This document shows, piece after piece, positions 43,893 to 53,595 of a stretch of 64,000 bases of DNA; positions within the stretch are counted from its first letter, which is position 1; each line of letters begins with the position of its first letter. The stretch comes from Burkholderia sp. Ac-20379 (GTDB taxonomy: Bacteria; Pseudomonadota; Gammaproteobacteria; Burkholderiales; Burkholderiaceae). The position numbers and the translations under genes are program-made. The notes beneath the pieces were generated by a model. It was not told the origin of the DNA. It made no database searches and was given only the letters and a program-made list of their open reading frames with translations. The DNA lies in NCBI RefSeq assembly GCF_017104645.1, contig NZ_JAAGPF010000002.1, forward strand, positions 1 to 64,000, written 5' to 3'.

Positions 43893-44860
43893 AGCATCGC
43901 CTCATCCTGTCACGACCGATGCCGTCCGCCGTCGAGGCGCGCGCGAAGTCGGAATTCGACGCATTCGTGCCCGAGCACGCGCTTGGTGCCGAGGCACTCG
44001 CCGAGCAGGCACACGCGCATGACGCGCAGGGCCTGCTGTTCTCGGGCAGCCTGCGCCTGGATCGCGCGCTGATCGAGCGCTTGCCGCCGAGCCTGCGTGT
44101 GGCGGCCACCACCAGCGTCGGGTTCGACCACATCGATCTGCAAGCGGCGGCCGACGCCGGCATCGTCGTGACGAACGCGCCGGTGGTGACGGAATGCACA
44201 GCCGATGCCGCGATGCTGCACATCCTCGCCGCGAGCCGCCGCGCGCGCGAGCACCTGAAAGTGATGGAAGACGGCTGGGGCCGCCCGCTCGGCCTCAGCG
44301 AGCTGCTGGGCCAGCGCGTCAGCGGCAACACGCTCGCGATCGTCGGCATGGGCCGCATCGGCCAGGCGGTGGCGCAGCGCGCGCGGGCGTTCGGCATGAC
44401 GGTGCTCTATCACAGCCGGCGCCGCGTCGCGCCCGAGCTCGAGCAGGGCGCGCGCTACTTCGCTTCGTTGCACGACATGCTGCCGCAGGCGCGGATTCTG
44501 TCGCTGCATCTGCCCGGCAGCGCGGGCACCGCGCCGCTGATCGGTGCGCGCGAGCTGGCGCTGCTGCCGCGCGGCGCGATCGTCGTGAACACGGCGCGCG
44601 GCAGCCTGATCGACGAGGACGCGCTGATCGAGGCGCTGCTCGCCGGCCAGGTGGCCGCCGCCGGTCTCGACGTGTTCCGGCGCGAGCCGCACGTCGATCC
44701 GCGCTTTCTCGCGCTGCCGCAGGTGTTTCTGACGCCGCACAGCGGCTCCTCGACGGTCCAGACGCGCAACGCGCTCGGCCTGCGCGGGCTCGACAACATC
44801 GCCGCCGTGCTCGGCGGCCGCCTCGTCGCCGACGCACTCGAACTTCAGGATACCCAATGA
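43889..44860 (+). CDS. D-2-hydroxyacid dehydrogenase (glyoxylate/hydroxypyruvate reductase type)
   Basis: A 323-residue NAD(P)-dependent dehydrogenase. The Rossmann motif is TLAIVGMGRIGQAVAQRARAFGM (about 150-172). The catalytic residues are Arg in VVNTARGSLIDE, Glu in FRREPHVDPRF and His in LTPHSGSSTVQ. Family members interconvert D-2-hydroxy acids and 2-keto acids. It is translationally coupled at both ends by 4-bp overlaps, placing it firmly in the sugar-acid operon. Confidence 0.9.
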   Translation: MKHRLILSRPMPSAVEARAKSEFDAFVPEHALGAEALAEQAHAHDAQGLLFSGSLRLDRALIERLPPSLRVAATTSVGFDHIDLQAAADAGIVVTNAPVVTECTADAAMLHILAASRRAREHLKVMEDGWGRPLGLSELLGQRVSGNTLAIVGMGRIGQAVAQRARAFGMTVLYHSRRRVAPELEQGARYFASLHDMLPQARILSLHLPGSAGTAPLIGARELALLPRGAIVVNTARGSLIDEDALIEALLAGQVAAAGLDVFRREPHVDPRFLALPQVFLTPHSGSSTVQTRNALGLRGLDNIAAVLGGRLVADALELQDTQ

Positions 44861-45942
44861 CTCACGACGCCACGGCGCACGCCGATGCCCCGCATGACCA
44901 CGACGCGCTGCTCGCGTTCGCCTCGACCGCCCTGCAACGTTGCGGCCTGAGCGCCGCGCACGCGGCGCCGGTGGCCGCGCGGCTGCTCGATGCCGAACTG
45001 CTCGGCCACCGCAGCCACGGCCTCTGGCTGCTGGCGACCTATCTCGAACGCCTGCAGGCCGGGCAGATCGCCCGCGAAGGCGAGATCCGCGTGCTGTCCG
45101 ACACCGACAGCGCATTTGCCTGGCACGCGAACCGCTTGCCCGGCGCCTGGGTCATGCAGCAGGCCGTCGATGCCGTGATCGCGCGCGCCGAATCGCGTGC
45201 CGTGGTAGTGGCGACCATCGCCGAGTGCTCGCACATCGGCTGCCTGCAAAGCTATCTGTTGCCGCTGGTCGAGCGCAATCTGCTGGTCACGCTGTCGGCC
45301 ACCAATGCCGGCGTGGCCTCGGTCGCGCCGTTCGGCGGCATGGATCCGGTGCTGACCACCAACCCGATCGCATACGGCATCCCGACGCGCGGCGAGCCGA
45401 TCCTGATCGATCAATGCACCTCGCTCGGCAGCAACTCGTTCTTCACGGCCTTCGCCGAGCGCGGCGAAACGCTGCCCGGGCACTGGCTGCTCGATGCCGA
45501 AGGCGAGCCGACCGACGATCCCGCCGTGCTTTCGCGGCAGCCGGCCGGCACGGTGCTGCCGCTCGGCGGGCTCGAGTTCGGCTACAAGGGCTTCGGCCTC
45601 GGGCTCGCTGTCGAGGCGCTGACGCTGGCGCTGCCGGGTTCGGGCCGCCGCAGCCGCCCCGACAAGTTCGGCCAGGGCGTGTTCCTGCAGGTGCTGAACC
45701 CGCGCCTGCTCGGCGGCCTCGACGCCTTCCTCGACGAAACCACCTGGCTGGCCGAGGCCTGCCACGCGAGCCGCGTTCGGCCCGGCTCGCCGCCGGTGCG
45801 CCTGCCCGGCGAGCGTGCTTTGGCACTGCGCCGCCAGCAACTGCGCGACGGCATCGCACTCGCGCCCGATGTGCTGAGCCGCATGCGCGCCTGGGCCGAC
45901 CGGCTCGACCTGCCGATGCCGGCGGCTACGCATCGCCCCTGA
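44857..45942 (+). CDS. Ldh/MDH2-family NAD(P)-dependent oxidoreductase
   Basis: A 361-residue protein of the malate/L-sulfolactate/ureidoglycolate dehydrogenase fold. The conserved segment ELLGHRSHGLWLLATYLERLQAGQI provides the catalytic His; the NAD-binding region includes ATNAGVASVAPFGGMDPVLTTNPIAYGIP; LPLGGLEFGYKGFGLGLAVEAL is the family C-terminal signature. Relatives include 2,3-diketogulonate reductase and delta1-piperideine-2-carboxylate reductase. Probably acts on a 2-keto or 2-hydroxy acid of the pathway. ATGA overlap with the preceding gene. Confidence 0.88.
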   Translation: MTHDATAHADAPHDHDALLAFASTALQRCGLSAAHAAPVAARLLDAELLGHRSHGLWLLATYLERLQAGQIAREGEIRVLSDTDSAFAWHANRLPGAWVMQQAVDAVIARAESRAVVVATIAECSHIGCLQSYLLPLVERNLLVTLSATNAGVASVAPFGGMDPVLTTNPIAYGIPTRGEPILIDQCTSLGSNSFFTAFAERGETLPGHWLLDAEGEPTDDPAVLSRQPAGTVLPLGGLEFGYKGFGLGLAVEALTLALPGSGRRSRPDKFGQGVFLQVLNPRLLGGLDAFLDETTWLAEACHASRVRPGSPPVRLPGERALALRRQQLRDGIALAPDVLSRMRAWADRLDLPMPAATHRP

Positions 45943-45955
45943 ACCCGAATTCATT

Positions 45956-45967
45956 TCGCCTAGGCGA
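45956..45967. promoter_or_regulatory. 12-bp perfect palindrome in operon gap
   Basis: TCGCCTAGGCGA in the 46-bp gap between the Ldh-type and DHDPS-family genes. It could be a minor regulator site or an mRNA-processing hairpin; weak evidence. Confidence 0.25.
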
Positions 45968-45988
45968 CATTTCTGACTGGAGAACCCC

Positions 45989-46897
45989 ATGCTGCGCGAT
46001 TCAAAAGGAGTATTCATCGTCACCCAGACGCCGTTCGACGCGAACGGCGCGGTGGATCTGGAAAGCATCGACACGCTCGTCGATTTCTACATCGAGCACG
46101 GTGCGCAGGGCTTCACGGTGCTCGGCGTCAGCGGCGAAGCCGGCAAGCTCAATGCCGACGAAGCGCTGCAGGTCGCGCAACGCTTCATCAAACGTGCCGG
46201 CTCGCGGCCGGTGGCGGTCGGCGTCAGCAATGCGAGCCTCGCGCAGCTGACCGACCTCAGCGCGCGCGTGATGGACCTCGGCGCGGCCGGCGTGATGATC
46301 GCACCGCCGGCCGGCATCCAGACCGACGAGGAACTGCACGGCTATTTCGCGGAAGTGTTCCGCCGCAACGCGGGCGTGCCGACCGTGCTGCAGGATTTCC
46401 CGTTCGCCTCGAAGGTGGCGATGTCGGTACCGGCGATCCTCGAACTGATCGAGACGCATGCCGAGATCGAGCTCGTGAAGGAAGAGGATTTGCCCTGCCT
46501 GAACAAGATCTCGCGCCTGCGCGAGGGCGGGGGGCGCCGCGTCGCGATCCTGACCGGCAACAACGCCATGTATCTGCCGCTCGAACTCGAACGCGGCGCC
46601 GACGGCCCGATGGCCGGCTTCTCGTATCCGGAGATGCTGTCCGAGGTCTACAAGCTGCACGCGGCCGGCAGGAAGGACGAGGCCGACGACGTATTCGACA
46701 TCTACCTGCCGCTGCTGCGTTACGAGGCGATGGGCTTCTGGGGCGTGTGCGCGCGCAAGGAAATGATGCGTCGGCGTGGTGCGATCCGTCACGCCACGAT
46801 GCGCACGCCGGGGCCGAAGCTGTCGGCGGCCGACGTGCAGGAACTCGACCGCCTGTCGGCCCGGCTCGAGAAGCGCCTGGCCGAGCGGCGCGGCTGA
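45989..46897 (+). CDS. Dihydrodipicolinate synthase/N-acetylneuraminate lyase family protein
   Basis: A 302-residue TIM-barrel lyase or dehydratase. The Schiff-base lysine is in ELVKEEDLPC (about residue 160). FTVLGVSGEAGKLNADEA corresponds to the family G-x-x-G-E substrate-carboxylate motif. Where most members have the catalytic Tyr of a Y-N-x-P motif, this one reads TVLQDFPFAS, so the usual Tyr is absent. Together with the enolase-superfamily enzyme and the ketoglutaric-semialdehyde-type dehydrogenase, it is likely a 2-keto-3-deoxy-acid dehydratase or aldolase. Confidence 0.85.
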   Translation: MLRDSKGVFIVTQTPFDANGAVDLESIDTLVDFYIEHGAQGFTVLGVSGEAGKLNADEALQVAQRFIKRAGSRPVAVGVSNASLAQLTDLSARVMDLGAAGVMIAPPAGIQTDEELHGYFAEVFRRNAGVPTVLQDFPFASKVAMSVPAILELIETHAEIELVKEEDLPCLNKISRLREGGGRRVAILTGNNAMYLPLELERGADGPMAGFSYPEMLSEVYKLHAAGRKDEADDVFDIYLPLLRYEAMGFWGVCARKEMMRRRGAIRHATMRTPGPKLSAADVQELDRLSARLEKRLAERRG

Positions 46898-46950
46898 GGC
46901 CCCAAAAGCGATCCCGGCCGGCGCGCCGGCCGGGCAGAGAACGAGGAGAC

Positions 46951-48297
46951 ATGACCATGAAAAGTGCAGGCGCCGCCGCGGCGGGTTCCGCCACGATGCA
47001 GCGTACTTCGGTGCGGTACGGCGTGCTGGCGATGCTGGTGCTCGCCAGCGCCGTCAATCTGGGCGACCGCGCCAACCTGTCGATCACCGGCTCGGCGATT
47101 TCGGCCGATCTCGGCATCGGCCCCGTGGCGCTCGGCTACGTGTTTTCGGCCTTCGCCTGGGCCTATGTGATCGCGCAACTGCCGGCCGGCTGGCTGCTCG
47201 ACCGCTTCGATGCGATCAAGGTGTACGGCATCAGCCTCGTGCTGTGGTCGCTCTGCACGTTCGCGCAGGGCTTTCTCGGCGCCTTGTCGACGGCGGCCGC
47301 GATCGCCGCGCTGTTCGTGCTGCGCTTCCTGCTCGGGCTCGTCGAGTCGCCGGTCTCGCCGGCCAACAGCGCGATCGTCTCGACCTGGTTCCCGATGCGC
47401 GAACGCGGGCTGGCCACCTCGATCTACAACTCCGCGCAGTACATCGCCGTGGTGGTGTTCGTGCCGATGATGGGCTTTCTCGTGCACTCGGCCGGCTGGC
47501 CCAGCGTGTTCTGGGTGATGGGCGGGCTCGGGCTGGCGCTGTCGGTCGTGTGGTTCCGCGTGATGCGCCAGCCGCTCGCGCATCCGCGCGCCAATGCCGC
47601 CGAGCTCGACTATCTGCGCGAGGGCGGCGCGAACCTCGGGGCCGGCCGTAAGGGCGCGAGCGCCGCGTCGCGCATCGACTTGCGCGCGCTGCGCTTCTTC
47701 CTCGGCAAGCGGATGATGCTCGGCGTCTATCTGGGGCAGTACTGCTTGACCTCGCTGCAGTATTTCTTCATCACCTGGTTTCCGATCTACCTGGTGAAAG
47801 GGCGTGGCATGAGCATCGTCGAGGTGGGCCTGCTCGCCACGGTGCCGGCGATCGCGGGCTTCGTCGGCGGCATTGCCGGCGGCTTCCTGTCGGACCGGAT
47901 GCTGCGCCGGGGCGCGAGCCTCAGCGTGGCGCGCAAGACGCCGTTCGTCGCCGGCATGCTGCTGGCGTCCTGCCTGCTGCTCTGCAACTTCGTGCAATCG
48001 CCGTACACGGTGGTGGCGCTGATGTCGCTGGCGATCTTCGGCAAGGGCCTGGCCGCCGTCAACTGGGCCGTGGTGTCCGATACCTCGCCGCCCGAGCGCG
48101 TGGGTGTGGCCGGCGGTCTGTTCAACCTGTTCGGCAGTTTGGCGGGCATCGTCACGCCGATCGTGATCGGCTACGCCGTGCAAATCACCGGCTCGTTTAC
48201 CGGCGCGATGTATTTCGTGGCCGCGCACGGCCTGATCGGCGCGCTGTCCTATCTGTTTCTGGTCGGCAGGATTCGCCGGCTCGACGCGGAACACTAA
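46951..48297 (+). CDS. MFS transporter, ACS family (second of locus)
   Basis: A 448-residue, 12-TM transporter closely related to that at 42531-43892: VNLGDRANLSITGSAISADLGIGPVALGYVFSAFAWAYVIAQLPAGWLLDRFDAIKVYG and the same PIYLVKGRGM loop. GAGGAG precedes the ATG at 46951. Likely sugar-acid uptake with a different specificity from its paralogue. Confidence 0.88.
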   Translation: MTMKSAGAAAAGSATMQRTSVRYGVLAMLVLASAVNLGDRANLSITGSAISADLGIGPVALGYVFSAFAWAYVIAQLPAGWLLDRFDAIKVYGISLVLWSLCTFAQGFLGALSTAAAIAALFVLRFLLGLVESPVSPANSAIVSTWFPMRERGLATSIYNSAQYIAVVVFVPMMGFLVHSAGWPSVFWVMGGLGLALSVVWFRVMRQPLAHPRANAAELDYLREGGANLGAGRKGASAASRIDLRALRFFLGKRMMLGVYLGQYCLTSLQYFFITWFPIYLVKGRGMSIVEVGLLATVPAIAGFVGGIAGGFLSDRMLRRGASLSVARKTPFVAGMLLASCLLLCNFVQSPYTVVALMSLAIFGKGLAAVNWAVVSDTSPPERVGVAGGLFNLFGSLAGIVTPIVIGYAVQITGSFTGAMYFVAAHGLIGALSYLFLVGRIRRLDAEH

Positions 48298-48352
48298 GTC
48301 GCTCGCAGTGCATAAAAGCGTTCATACCAATTAATCAATTAGGAGTACAGAG

Positions 48353-49540
48353 GTGGAGATGAAGAAAACGATCGTCACAGGGCTGGCCGGCATGGCCCTG
48401 TGCGGCGCAGCCAGTGCGCAAAGCAGCGTGACCCTTTACGGGATCATCGACGAAGGCATCAACTACAACAGCAACATGAACGGCAGCCGCTCCTTTGCAC
48501 TGCAGAGCGGCGTGATGCAGGGCAGCCGCTTCGGGCTCAAGGGCAGCGAGGATCTCGGCGGCGGCCTGCGCGCGATCTTCGTGCTCGAAAACGGCTTCGA
48601 CGCCAGCACCGGCAAGCTCGGGCAGGGCGGCGCGCTGTTCGGGCGCCAGGCTTACGTCGGCCTGAGTTCGCCCTACGGCACGGTGACGGCCGGGCGCCAG
48701 TACGCCACGGCGATGGATTTTCTCGCGCAATTCGCCGTCAACAACCAGTGGGCCGGCAACATCGGCGCGCATCCGGCCGACCTCGACGACTCCAACAACA
48801 CGTTCCGCATCAACAACGACGTGAAGTTCCGCAGCGTCAACTACGCCGGCTTCTCGTTCGGCGGCGACTACAGCTTCGGCGGCGTGGCGGGCAATACCAC
48901 GCGCAACCAGGTGTGGTCGGTCGGCGCGGGCTATGCGATGGGCCCGCTGCAATTGGGCGTGGGCTACATCAACGCGCGCAACCCGAACCTCGGCCTGTTC
49001 GGCACCTCGACCTCGGGCGGCGCCACCGCCGCGGCGGCCAACTCGACCTACCCGGTCCTGAGCGGCTTCACCTCGGCCCACACGTACCAGTTGATCAGCA
49101 CCGGCGTTTCGTACACGCTCGGCGCCGCCACGCTCGGCGCGGTGTATTCGAACATCGCGCTGAAGGATCTCGGCGATACGACCAGCGGGCCGAATCCGTC
49201 GGGTTATCGCGGCAGCATGCACTTCAACAGCGCTGAGGCGAACTTCAAGTACCAGCTGAGCCCGACGCTGCTGATCGGCCTCGCCTACGCCTACACGAGC
49301 GGCAGCAGCATCGCGTCGTCGACCGGCATCAACTCGGGTGCGACCTATCACCAAGGCATGCTCGGCGTGGACTATCTGCTGTCGAAGCGCACCGACGTCT
49401 ACCTGATCGGCGTGTACCAGAAGGCGTCCGGCACCGATTCGCTGAACCGCCCGGCCGTGGCCTCGATCAACAACCAGTCGTCACCGTCGAGCAACAACCA
49501 TCAGGCTGTGGTCCGTCTCGGCATGCGCCACAAGTTCTGA
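48353..49540 (+). CDS. Outer-membrane porin (OmpC-like trimeric, Burkholderia type)
   Basis: About 395 residues with a signal peptide (KKTIVTGLAGMALCGAASA, cut before QSSVTLYG). The mature N-terminus SSVTLYGIIDEGINYNSN and SRFGLKGSEDLGGGLRAIFVLENGFDASTG are the classic Burkholderia porin pattern, and it ends in Phe (MRHKF), as needed for outer-membrane insertion. The start is GTG 48353 (AGGAG at 7 bp) or ATG 48359. Placed within the catabolic locus, it probably supplies outer-membrane entry for the substrate. Confidence 0.92.
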   Translation: MEMKKTIVTGLAGMALCGAASAQSSVTLYGIIDEGINYNSNMNGSRSFALQSGVMQGSRFGLKGSEDLGGGLRAIFVLENGFDASTGKLGQGGALFGRQAYVGLSSPYGTVTAGRQYATAMDFLAQFAVNNQWAGNIGAHPADLDDSNNTFRINNDVKFRSVNYAGFSFGGDYSFGGVAGNTTRNQVWSVGAGYAMGPLQLGVGYINARNPNLGLFGTSTSGGATAAAANSTYPVLSGFTSAHTYQLISTGVSYTLGAATLGAVYSNIALKDLGDTTSGPNPSGYRGSMHFNSAEANFKYQLSPTLLIGLAYAYTSGSSIASSTGINSGATYHQGMLGVDYLLSKRTDVYLIGVYQKASGTDSLNRPAVASINNQSSPSSNNHQAVVRLGMRHKF

Positions 49541-49643
49541 GTCGCGACACGCGCGACATCCGCAGCACTCGCGCCGTGGCAGCCGCCCGGCGCGGGCCTT
49601 CATGCAGGACGAGCGCCGGCCCGGTCCGGCGCGGGAGACAGCG

Positions 49644-50948
49644 ATGCAGGTCGACAGCAGCATCAGCGACATCGAACGACGGGTGATCAGGAAGGCGGCG
49701 CTGCGCATCGTGCCATTCCTGGTCATGTGTTACTTCTTCGCCTATCTGGATCGCGCCAACGTCGGCATCGCGTCGTTCCAGATGAACGGCGACATCGGGC
49801 TCACCGCGCAGGCCTTCGGGTTCGGCAGCGGCATTTTCTTTCTCGGTTATTTTTTCTTCGAAGTCCCGAGCAATCTGATGCTCGAGCGCTTCGGCGCACG
49901 GCGCTGGATCGCCCGGATCATGATCACCTGGGGCTTGATCGCGGCTGCGTCGATCTTCGTCAGCGGCCCGATGTCGTTCGCGATCGTGCGCTTCCTGCTC
50001 GGCGCAGCCGAGGCCGGCTTTTATCCCGGCGTGATTCTTTACATCACCTACTTTTTCCCCGCGGCCTATCGCAGCCGGGTGGTCGCGGTGTTCACCACCG
50101 GCGTGCCGCTGTCGCTGTTCGTCGGTTCGCCGCTGTCGGCGCTGCTGCTGGAGCTGCACGGCTGGCTCGGCATGTCCGGCTGGAAATGGATGTTCCTGCT
50201 CGAGGCGATTCCATCGGTGCTGCTCGGCGTGGCGTGTCTGCGCGTGCTCAGCGACCGGCCATCGAGCGCGCCGTGGCTCACGCCCGAGGAGCTGCAATGG
50301 CTCGAACGGCGCCTCGCCAGCGATCGCGCCGCGCAACCGGATCAGCCCGCGCGTCCCTTGATGACGCTGCTGCTCGCGCCGAAGGTGCTCGGCTGCGCGT
50401 TCGTCTATGCGGGGATTTCGGCGGCGGCCGTGGGGCTCGCGGTCTGGCAGCCGCAAATCATCAAGTCGCACGGCCTGAGCAATCTCGAGGCCGGCATGCT
50501 CAACGCGGTGCCGTACGGCGCGGCCGTGATCGCGATGCTCGTGTGGGGACGGATGTCGGACACGAGCGGCAACCGGCGCTTTTACACGCTGGTGCCGATG
50601 GTGCTCGTGAGCCTCGCGCTGGCCAGCGTCGGCGCGATCGGCAACCTGCCGCTGACGATCGGCGCGCTCAGCATCGCATTGATGTCGACGTTCGCGTTCA
50701 AGGGGCCGTTCTGGGCCTTCGTCTACGAAAACTTCACGCCGCGCGAGGCGGCCGTGGTGCTCGCCCAGGTCAATGCGATCGGCGGCCTCGGCAGCTTCCT
50801 CGGCTCCTGGCTGTTCGGCCTCGTCAAGGGCGCGACCGGCAGCTATGCGCTGGGCCTCTTGCCGATCGTCGCCCTGACCGCCTCGGGCGCGCTGATCGTC
50901 GGCGCGCTCGGCGCGTCGTGGCGCACGCCCCATGCAAGCCGCGGCTGA
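49644..50948 (+). CDS. MFS transporter, ACS family (third of locus)
   Basis: A 434-residue, 12-TM protein: IERRVIRKAALRIVPFLVMCYFFAYLDRANVGIASFQMNGDIGLTAQAFGFGSGIFFLGYFFFEVPSN is typical of the tartrate/phthalate/4-hydroxyphenylacetate branch of the ACS family, different from the other two transporters here. GGGAGA precedes ATG 49644. It lies 103 bp after the porin and 36 bp before the dehydrogenase. Confidence 0.88.
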   Translation: MQVDSSISDIERRVIRKAALRIVPFLVMCYFFAYLDRANVGIASFQMNGDIGLTAQAFGFGSGIFFLGYFFFEVPSNLMLERFGARRWIARIMITWGLIAAASIFVSGPMSFAIVRFLLGAAEAGFYPGVILYITYFFPAAYRSRVVAVFTTGVPLSLFVGSPLSALLLELHGWLGMSGWKWMFLLEAIPSVLLGVACLRVLSDRPSSAPWLTPEELQWLERRLASDRAAQPDQPARPLMTLLLAPKVLGCAFVYAGISAAAVGLAVWQPQIIKSHGLSNLEAGMLNAVPYGAAVIAMLVWGRMSDTSGNRRFYTLVPMVLVSLALASVGAIGNLPLTIGALSIALMSTFAFKGPFWAFVYENFTPREAAVVLAQVNAIGGLGSFLGSWLFGLVKGATGSYALGLLPIVALTASGALIVGALGASWRTPHASRG

Positions 50949-50984
50949 ACCGATTCCCATCCCCCTTTTCGAGGAGCTTGACCC

Positions 50985-52574
50985 ATGCAGATTACCGGCG
51001 ACCTGTTGCTAGGCCAATCCATCGTGCGCGGCAGCGGCCGCGCCGCGCGCGCGATCAACCCGTCGACCGGCGCGGAGATCGCCGAGCCGGCCTTCGCGGC
51101 CGGCGAGGCCGAAGCGGTCGAACGCGCCTGCACGCTGGCCGAGGCGGCGTTCGATCCGTTCCGCCAGGCGCCGCTCGCCACGCGCGCGGCCTTTCTGGAG
51201 GCGATCGCCGACGGCATCGTCGCGCTCGGCGATGCGCTGATCGAGCGCGCCCACGCCGAAACCGGCTTGCCGAAAGCGCGCCTCGAAGGCGAGCGCGCGC
51301 GCACGGTCGGCCAGCTGCGCCTGTTCGCGCAAGTGGTGCGCGACGGCCGCTGGCTCGGCGCGACACTCGACAGCGCGCAACCCGAACGCAAGCCGCTGCC
51401 GCGCGCCGACCTGCGCATGCAGAAGATTCCGCTCGGGCCGGTGGTGGTGTTCGGCGCCAGCAATTTCCCGCTGGCCTTCTCGGTGGCCGGCGGCGATACC
51501 GCTTCGGCCTTCGCGGCCGGTTGCCCGGTGGTGGTGAAGGCGCACGGCGCGCATCCGGGCACCTCGGAGCTGGTCGGGCGCGCGGTGCAGGCGGCGGTCG
51601 CGCGTTGCGGGCTGCCGGAAGGCACGTTCTCGATGATTTTCGGCGAGGGCCGCACGGTGGGCTCGGCGCTGGTCGCGCATCCGTTCGTCAAGGCCGTCGG
51701 CTTCACAGGCTCGCGCGGCGGCGGCCTCGCGCTGATGCGCGTGGCGGCGGCGCGCGCGGAGCCGATTCCCGTCTACGCGGAAATGAGCAGCATCAACCCG
51801 CTGTTCGTGTTGCCGGCCGCGCTGGCTGGCCGCACCGAAGCCATCGCCCGCGGCTTCGTCGATTCGCTGGCGCTCGGCGCGGGCCAGTTCTGCACCAACC
51901 CGGGCCTCGTGATCGCGATCGACGGCGCGCCGCTGGCCGCGTTCATCGAGCACGCGAGCACCGCGTTGCGCGCCAAGGCCGCGCAGACGATGCTGACGCC
52001 CGGCATCCACGCGGCCTATACGGCAGGTCTCGCGCAGCTCGGCGGGCAGGGCGGTGTGTTGCTGGCCGCGCGCGGCGAGGCGGAAAGCGGCCCGTCGCAG
52101 GCCTGCGCCGCGCTGTTCGTGACGGACGCCGACACGTTCCTGAACAACGCCGCGCTCGGCGACGAAGTGTTCGGCCCCGCTTCGACCGTGATCCGCTGCC
52201 GCGATGCCGCCGAACTGAAGCGCGTGGCGGCGCATCTCGAAGGGCAACTAACGGCCACGCTGCAACTCGACGCCGACGATGCGGGCGATCTCGCACTCGC
52301 GCACGCGCTGCTGCCCATGCTGGAGCGCAAGGCCGGCCGCGTGCTCGCGAACGGCTATCCGACCGGTGTGGAGGTGTCGTATGCGATGGTGCACGGCGGG
52401 CCGTTCCCGGCGACCTCGGACAGCCGCGCGACCTCGGTCGGCGCGACGGCGATCGAGCGGTTCCTGCGGCCGGTCTGCTATCAGGATCTGCCGCCTTCGC
52501 TGCTGCCTGAGGCCTTGCGCGACGGCAATCCGCTCGGCCTGTGGCGGCTTGAGGATGGAAAACCGAACTGCTGA
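50985..52574 (+). CDS. NADP+-dependent aldehyde dehydrogenase, 2-oxoglutarate semialdehyde dehydrogenase type
   Basis: A 529-residue ALDH. Cofactor-binding [41 protein letters not shown], general base region [13 protein letters not shown] and catalytic Cys in [14 protein letters not shown] (about 300-313). The motif GASNFP and the length (about 525) are those of the alpha-ketoglutaric semialdehyde dehydrogenase class that ends non-phosphorylative sugar-acid pathways. GAGGAG precedes the ATG. Confidence 0.9.
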   Translation: MQITGDLLLGQSIVRGSGRAARAINPSTGAEIAEPAFAAGEAEAVERACTLAEAAFDPFRQAPLATRAAFLEAIADGIVALGDALIERAHAETGLPKARLEGERARTVGQLRLFAQVVRDGRWLGATLDSAQPERKPLPRADLRMQKIPLGPVVVFGASNFPLAFSVAGGDTASAFAAGCPVVVKAHGAHPGTSELVGRAVQAAVARCGLPEGTFSMIFGEGRTVGSALVAHPFVKAVGFTGSRGGGLALMRVAAARAEPIPVYAEMSSINPLFVLPAALAGRTEAIARGFVDSLALGAGQFCTNPGLVIAIDGAPLAAFIEHASTALRAKAAQTMLTPGIHAAYTAGLAQLGGQGGVLLAARGEAESGPSQACAALFVTDADTFLNNAALGDEVFGPASTVIRCRDAAELKRVAAHLEGQLTATLQLDADDAGDLALAHALLPMLERKAGRVLANGYPTGVEVSYAMVHGGPFPATSDSRATSVGATAIERFLRPVCYQDLPPSLLPEALRDGNPLGLWRLEDGKPNC

Positions 52575-52667
52575 TGCCGAGCAAGGAGACGTTGGGGGGG
52601 CTCGCGGCAGCTCGATGGCGTCGTCCTTCGCCGGATCGACGCCATCGACAGGACGGGTATCGCCCCG

Positions 52668-53564
52668 CTATGCGTCGGCAGCGGCACGATTGGCGCACAG
52701 CGGGCGCAACGCACGCGGGATCTTCCCGCGTTGCAGCAGCCAGCCGTCGAGCGAGAACTTCCCGGCGCCAGTCAGCACCACGCTGCCGATCGCCGTCAGC
52801 AGCAACAGCACGTATTCCCATCCGCCGCCGCCGGCCGTTGCCCATGCGTAGCCACGGGTCCACTCGCCGCCGAAGCCGAGGGTCGCGACGAGGAAATACA
52901 CGACGCTGATGACCGCGCCGAGCCGGGCGAACAGGCCGAGCCCGACGCTGATCGCGGACGCGAGCTCGGTGAGACCGCCCAGGATCACCAGCGCGGCGGC
53001 AGCGTCGCCGATCCCGAAGCCGTGAAATACCGCAACGAGATGCACGAACGAGGCATGGCCCGCGAAGATCTTCTCGGTCGCATGGCCGAGCTCGTTGAGC
53101 CCGAACACGAGGCGCACGAACGTCATCTGCCAGAGCAGCGTGCCGAGCCATGCGCCGGCGCGGCCGCCGTTGCGGCGCTGATCGGTGATCGCGCAATCGA
53201 CGAACTGCGCGACGAACGACACGAACGCGATGCCCGCGACCGTTTCGACCAGTACCGCGCCGTTCATTGCGGCGACGCGCCACGCGATCATGAACGTCAG
53301 CAGCGAGATCAGGAAGCCGGGGCAGAATGCGCGCGGCGTGATCCACAGCGCGGACGCGAGCGAGATCGCGAGCGCGAGCAGGCACGACCATGCGGCGAAA
53401 TCGGGCAATGCGCCGGCGTAGGTGTCATACAGCGCGGCGGCGAGCGTCGCGGCGATCCCGGCGGCGGCGATCGCGCCAGGTACGACAGACGGCTTCAGCA
53501 CGTCGTAATCGTGCGCGAACGCACCGTCGACGACCGTGGTGGAAAGGGGAAGAGACGAGTTCAT
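52668..53564 (-). CDS. DoxX-family membrane protein
   Basis: A 298-residue integral membrane protein. N-terminal TM segments (about 25-95) precede a DoxX-like domain: QMTFVRLVFGLNELGHATEKIFAGHASF, then GDAAAALVILGGLTELASAISVGLGLFARLGAVISVVYFLVATL and HSL-type end segments. DoxX proteins occur as partners of redox enzymes (e.g. thiosulfate:quinone oxidoreductase). Start 53564 chosen, with AGGGGAAGAGACG upstream; the longer frame has no membrane character. It is the last gene of the GlcG/GMC gene set on this strand. Confidence 0.75.
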   Translation of the reverse strand: MNSSLPLSTTVVDGAFAHDYDVLKPSVVPGAIAAAGIAATLAAALYDTYAGALPDFAAWSCLLALAISLASALWITPRAFCPGFLISLLTFMIAWRVAAMNGAVLVETVAGIAFVSFVAQFVDCAITDQRRNGGRAGAWLGTLLWQMTFVRLVFGLNELGHATEKIFAGHASFVHLVAVFHGFGIGDAAAALVILGGLTELASAISVGLGLFARLGAVISVVYFLVATLGFGGEWTRGYAWATAGGGGWEYVLLLLTAIGSVVLTGAGKFSLDGWLLQRGKIPRALRPLCANRAAADA

Positions 53565-53595
53565 GGTGGCGTGGGCGAAGAGGGGGAACGAAGGC

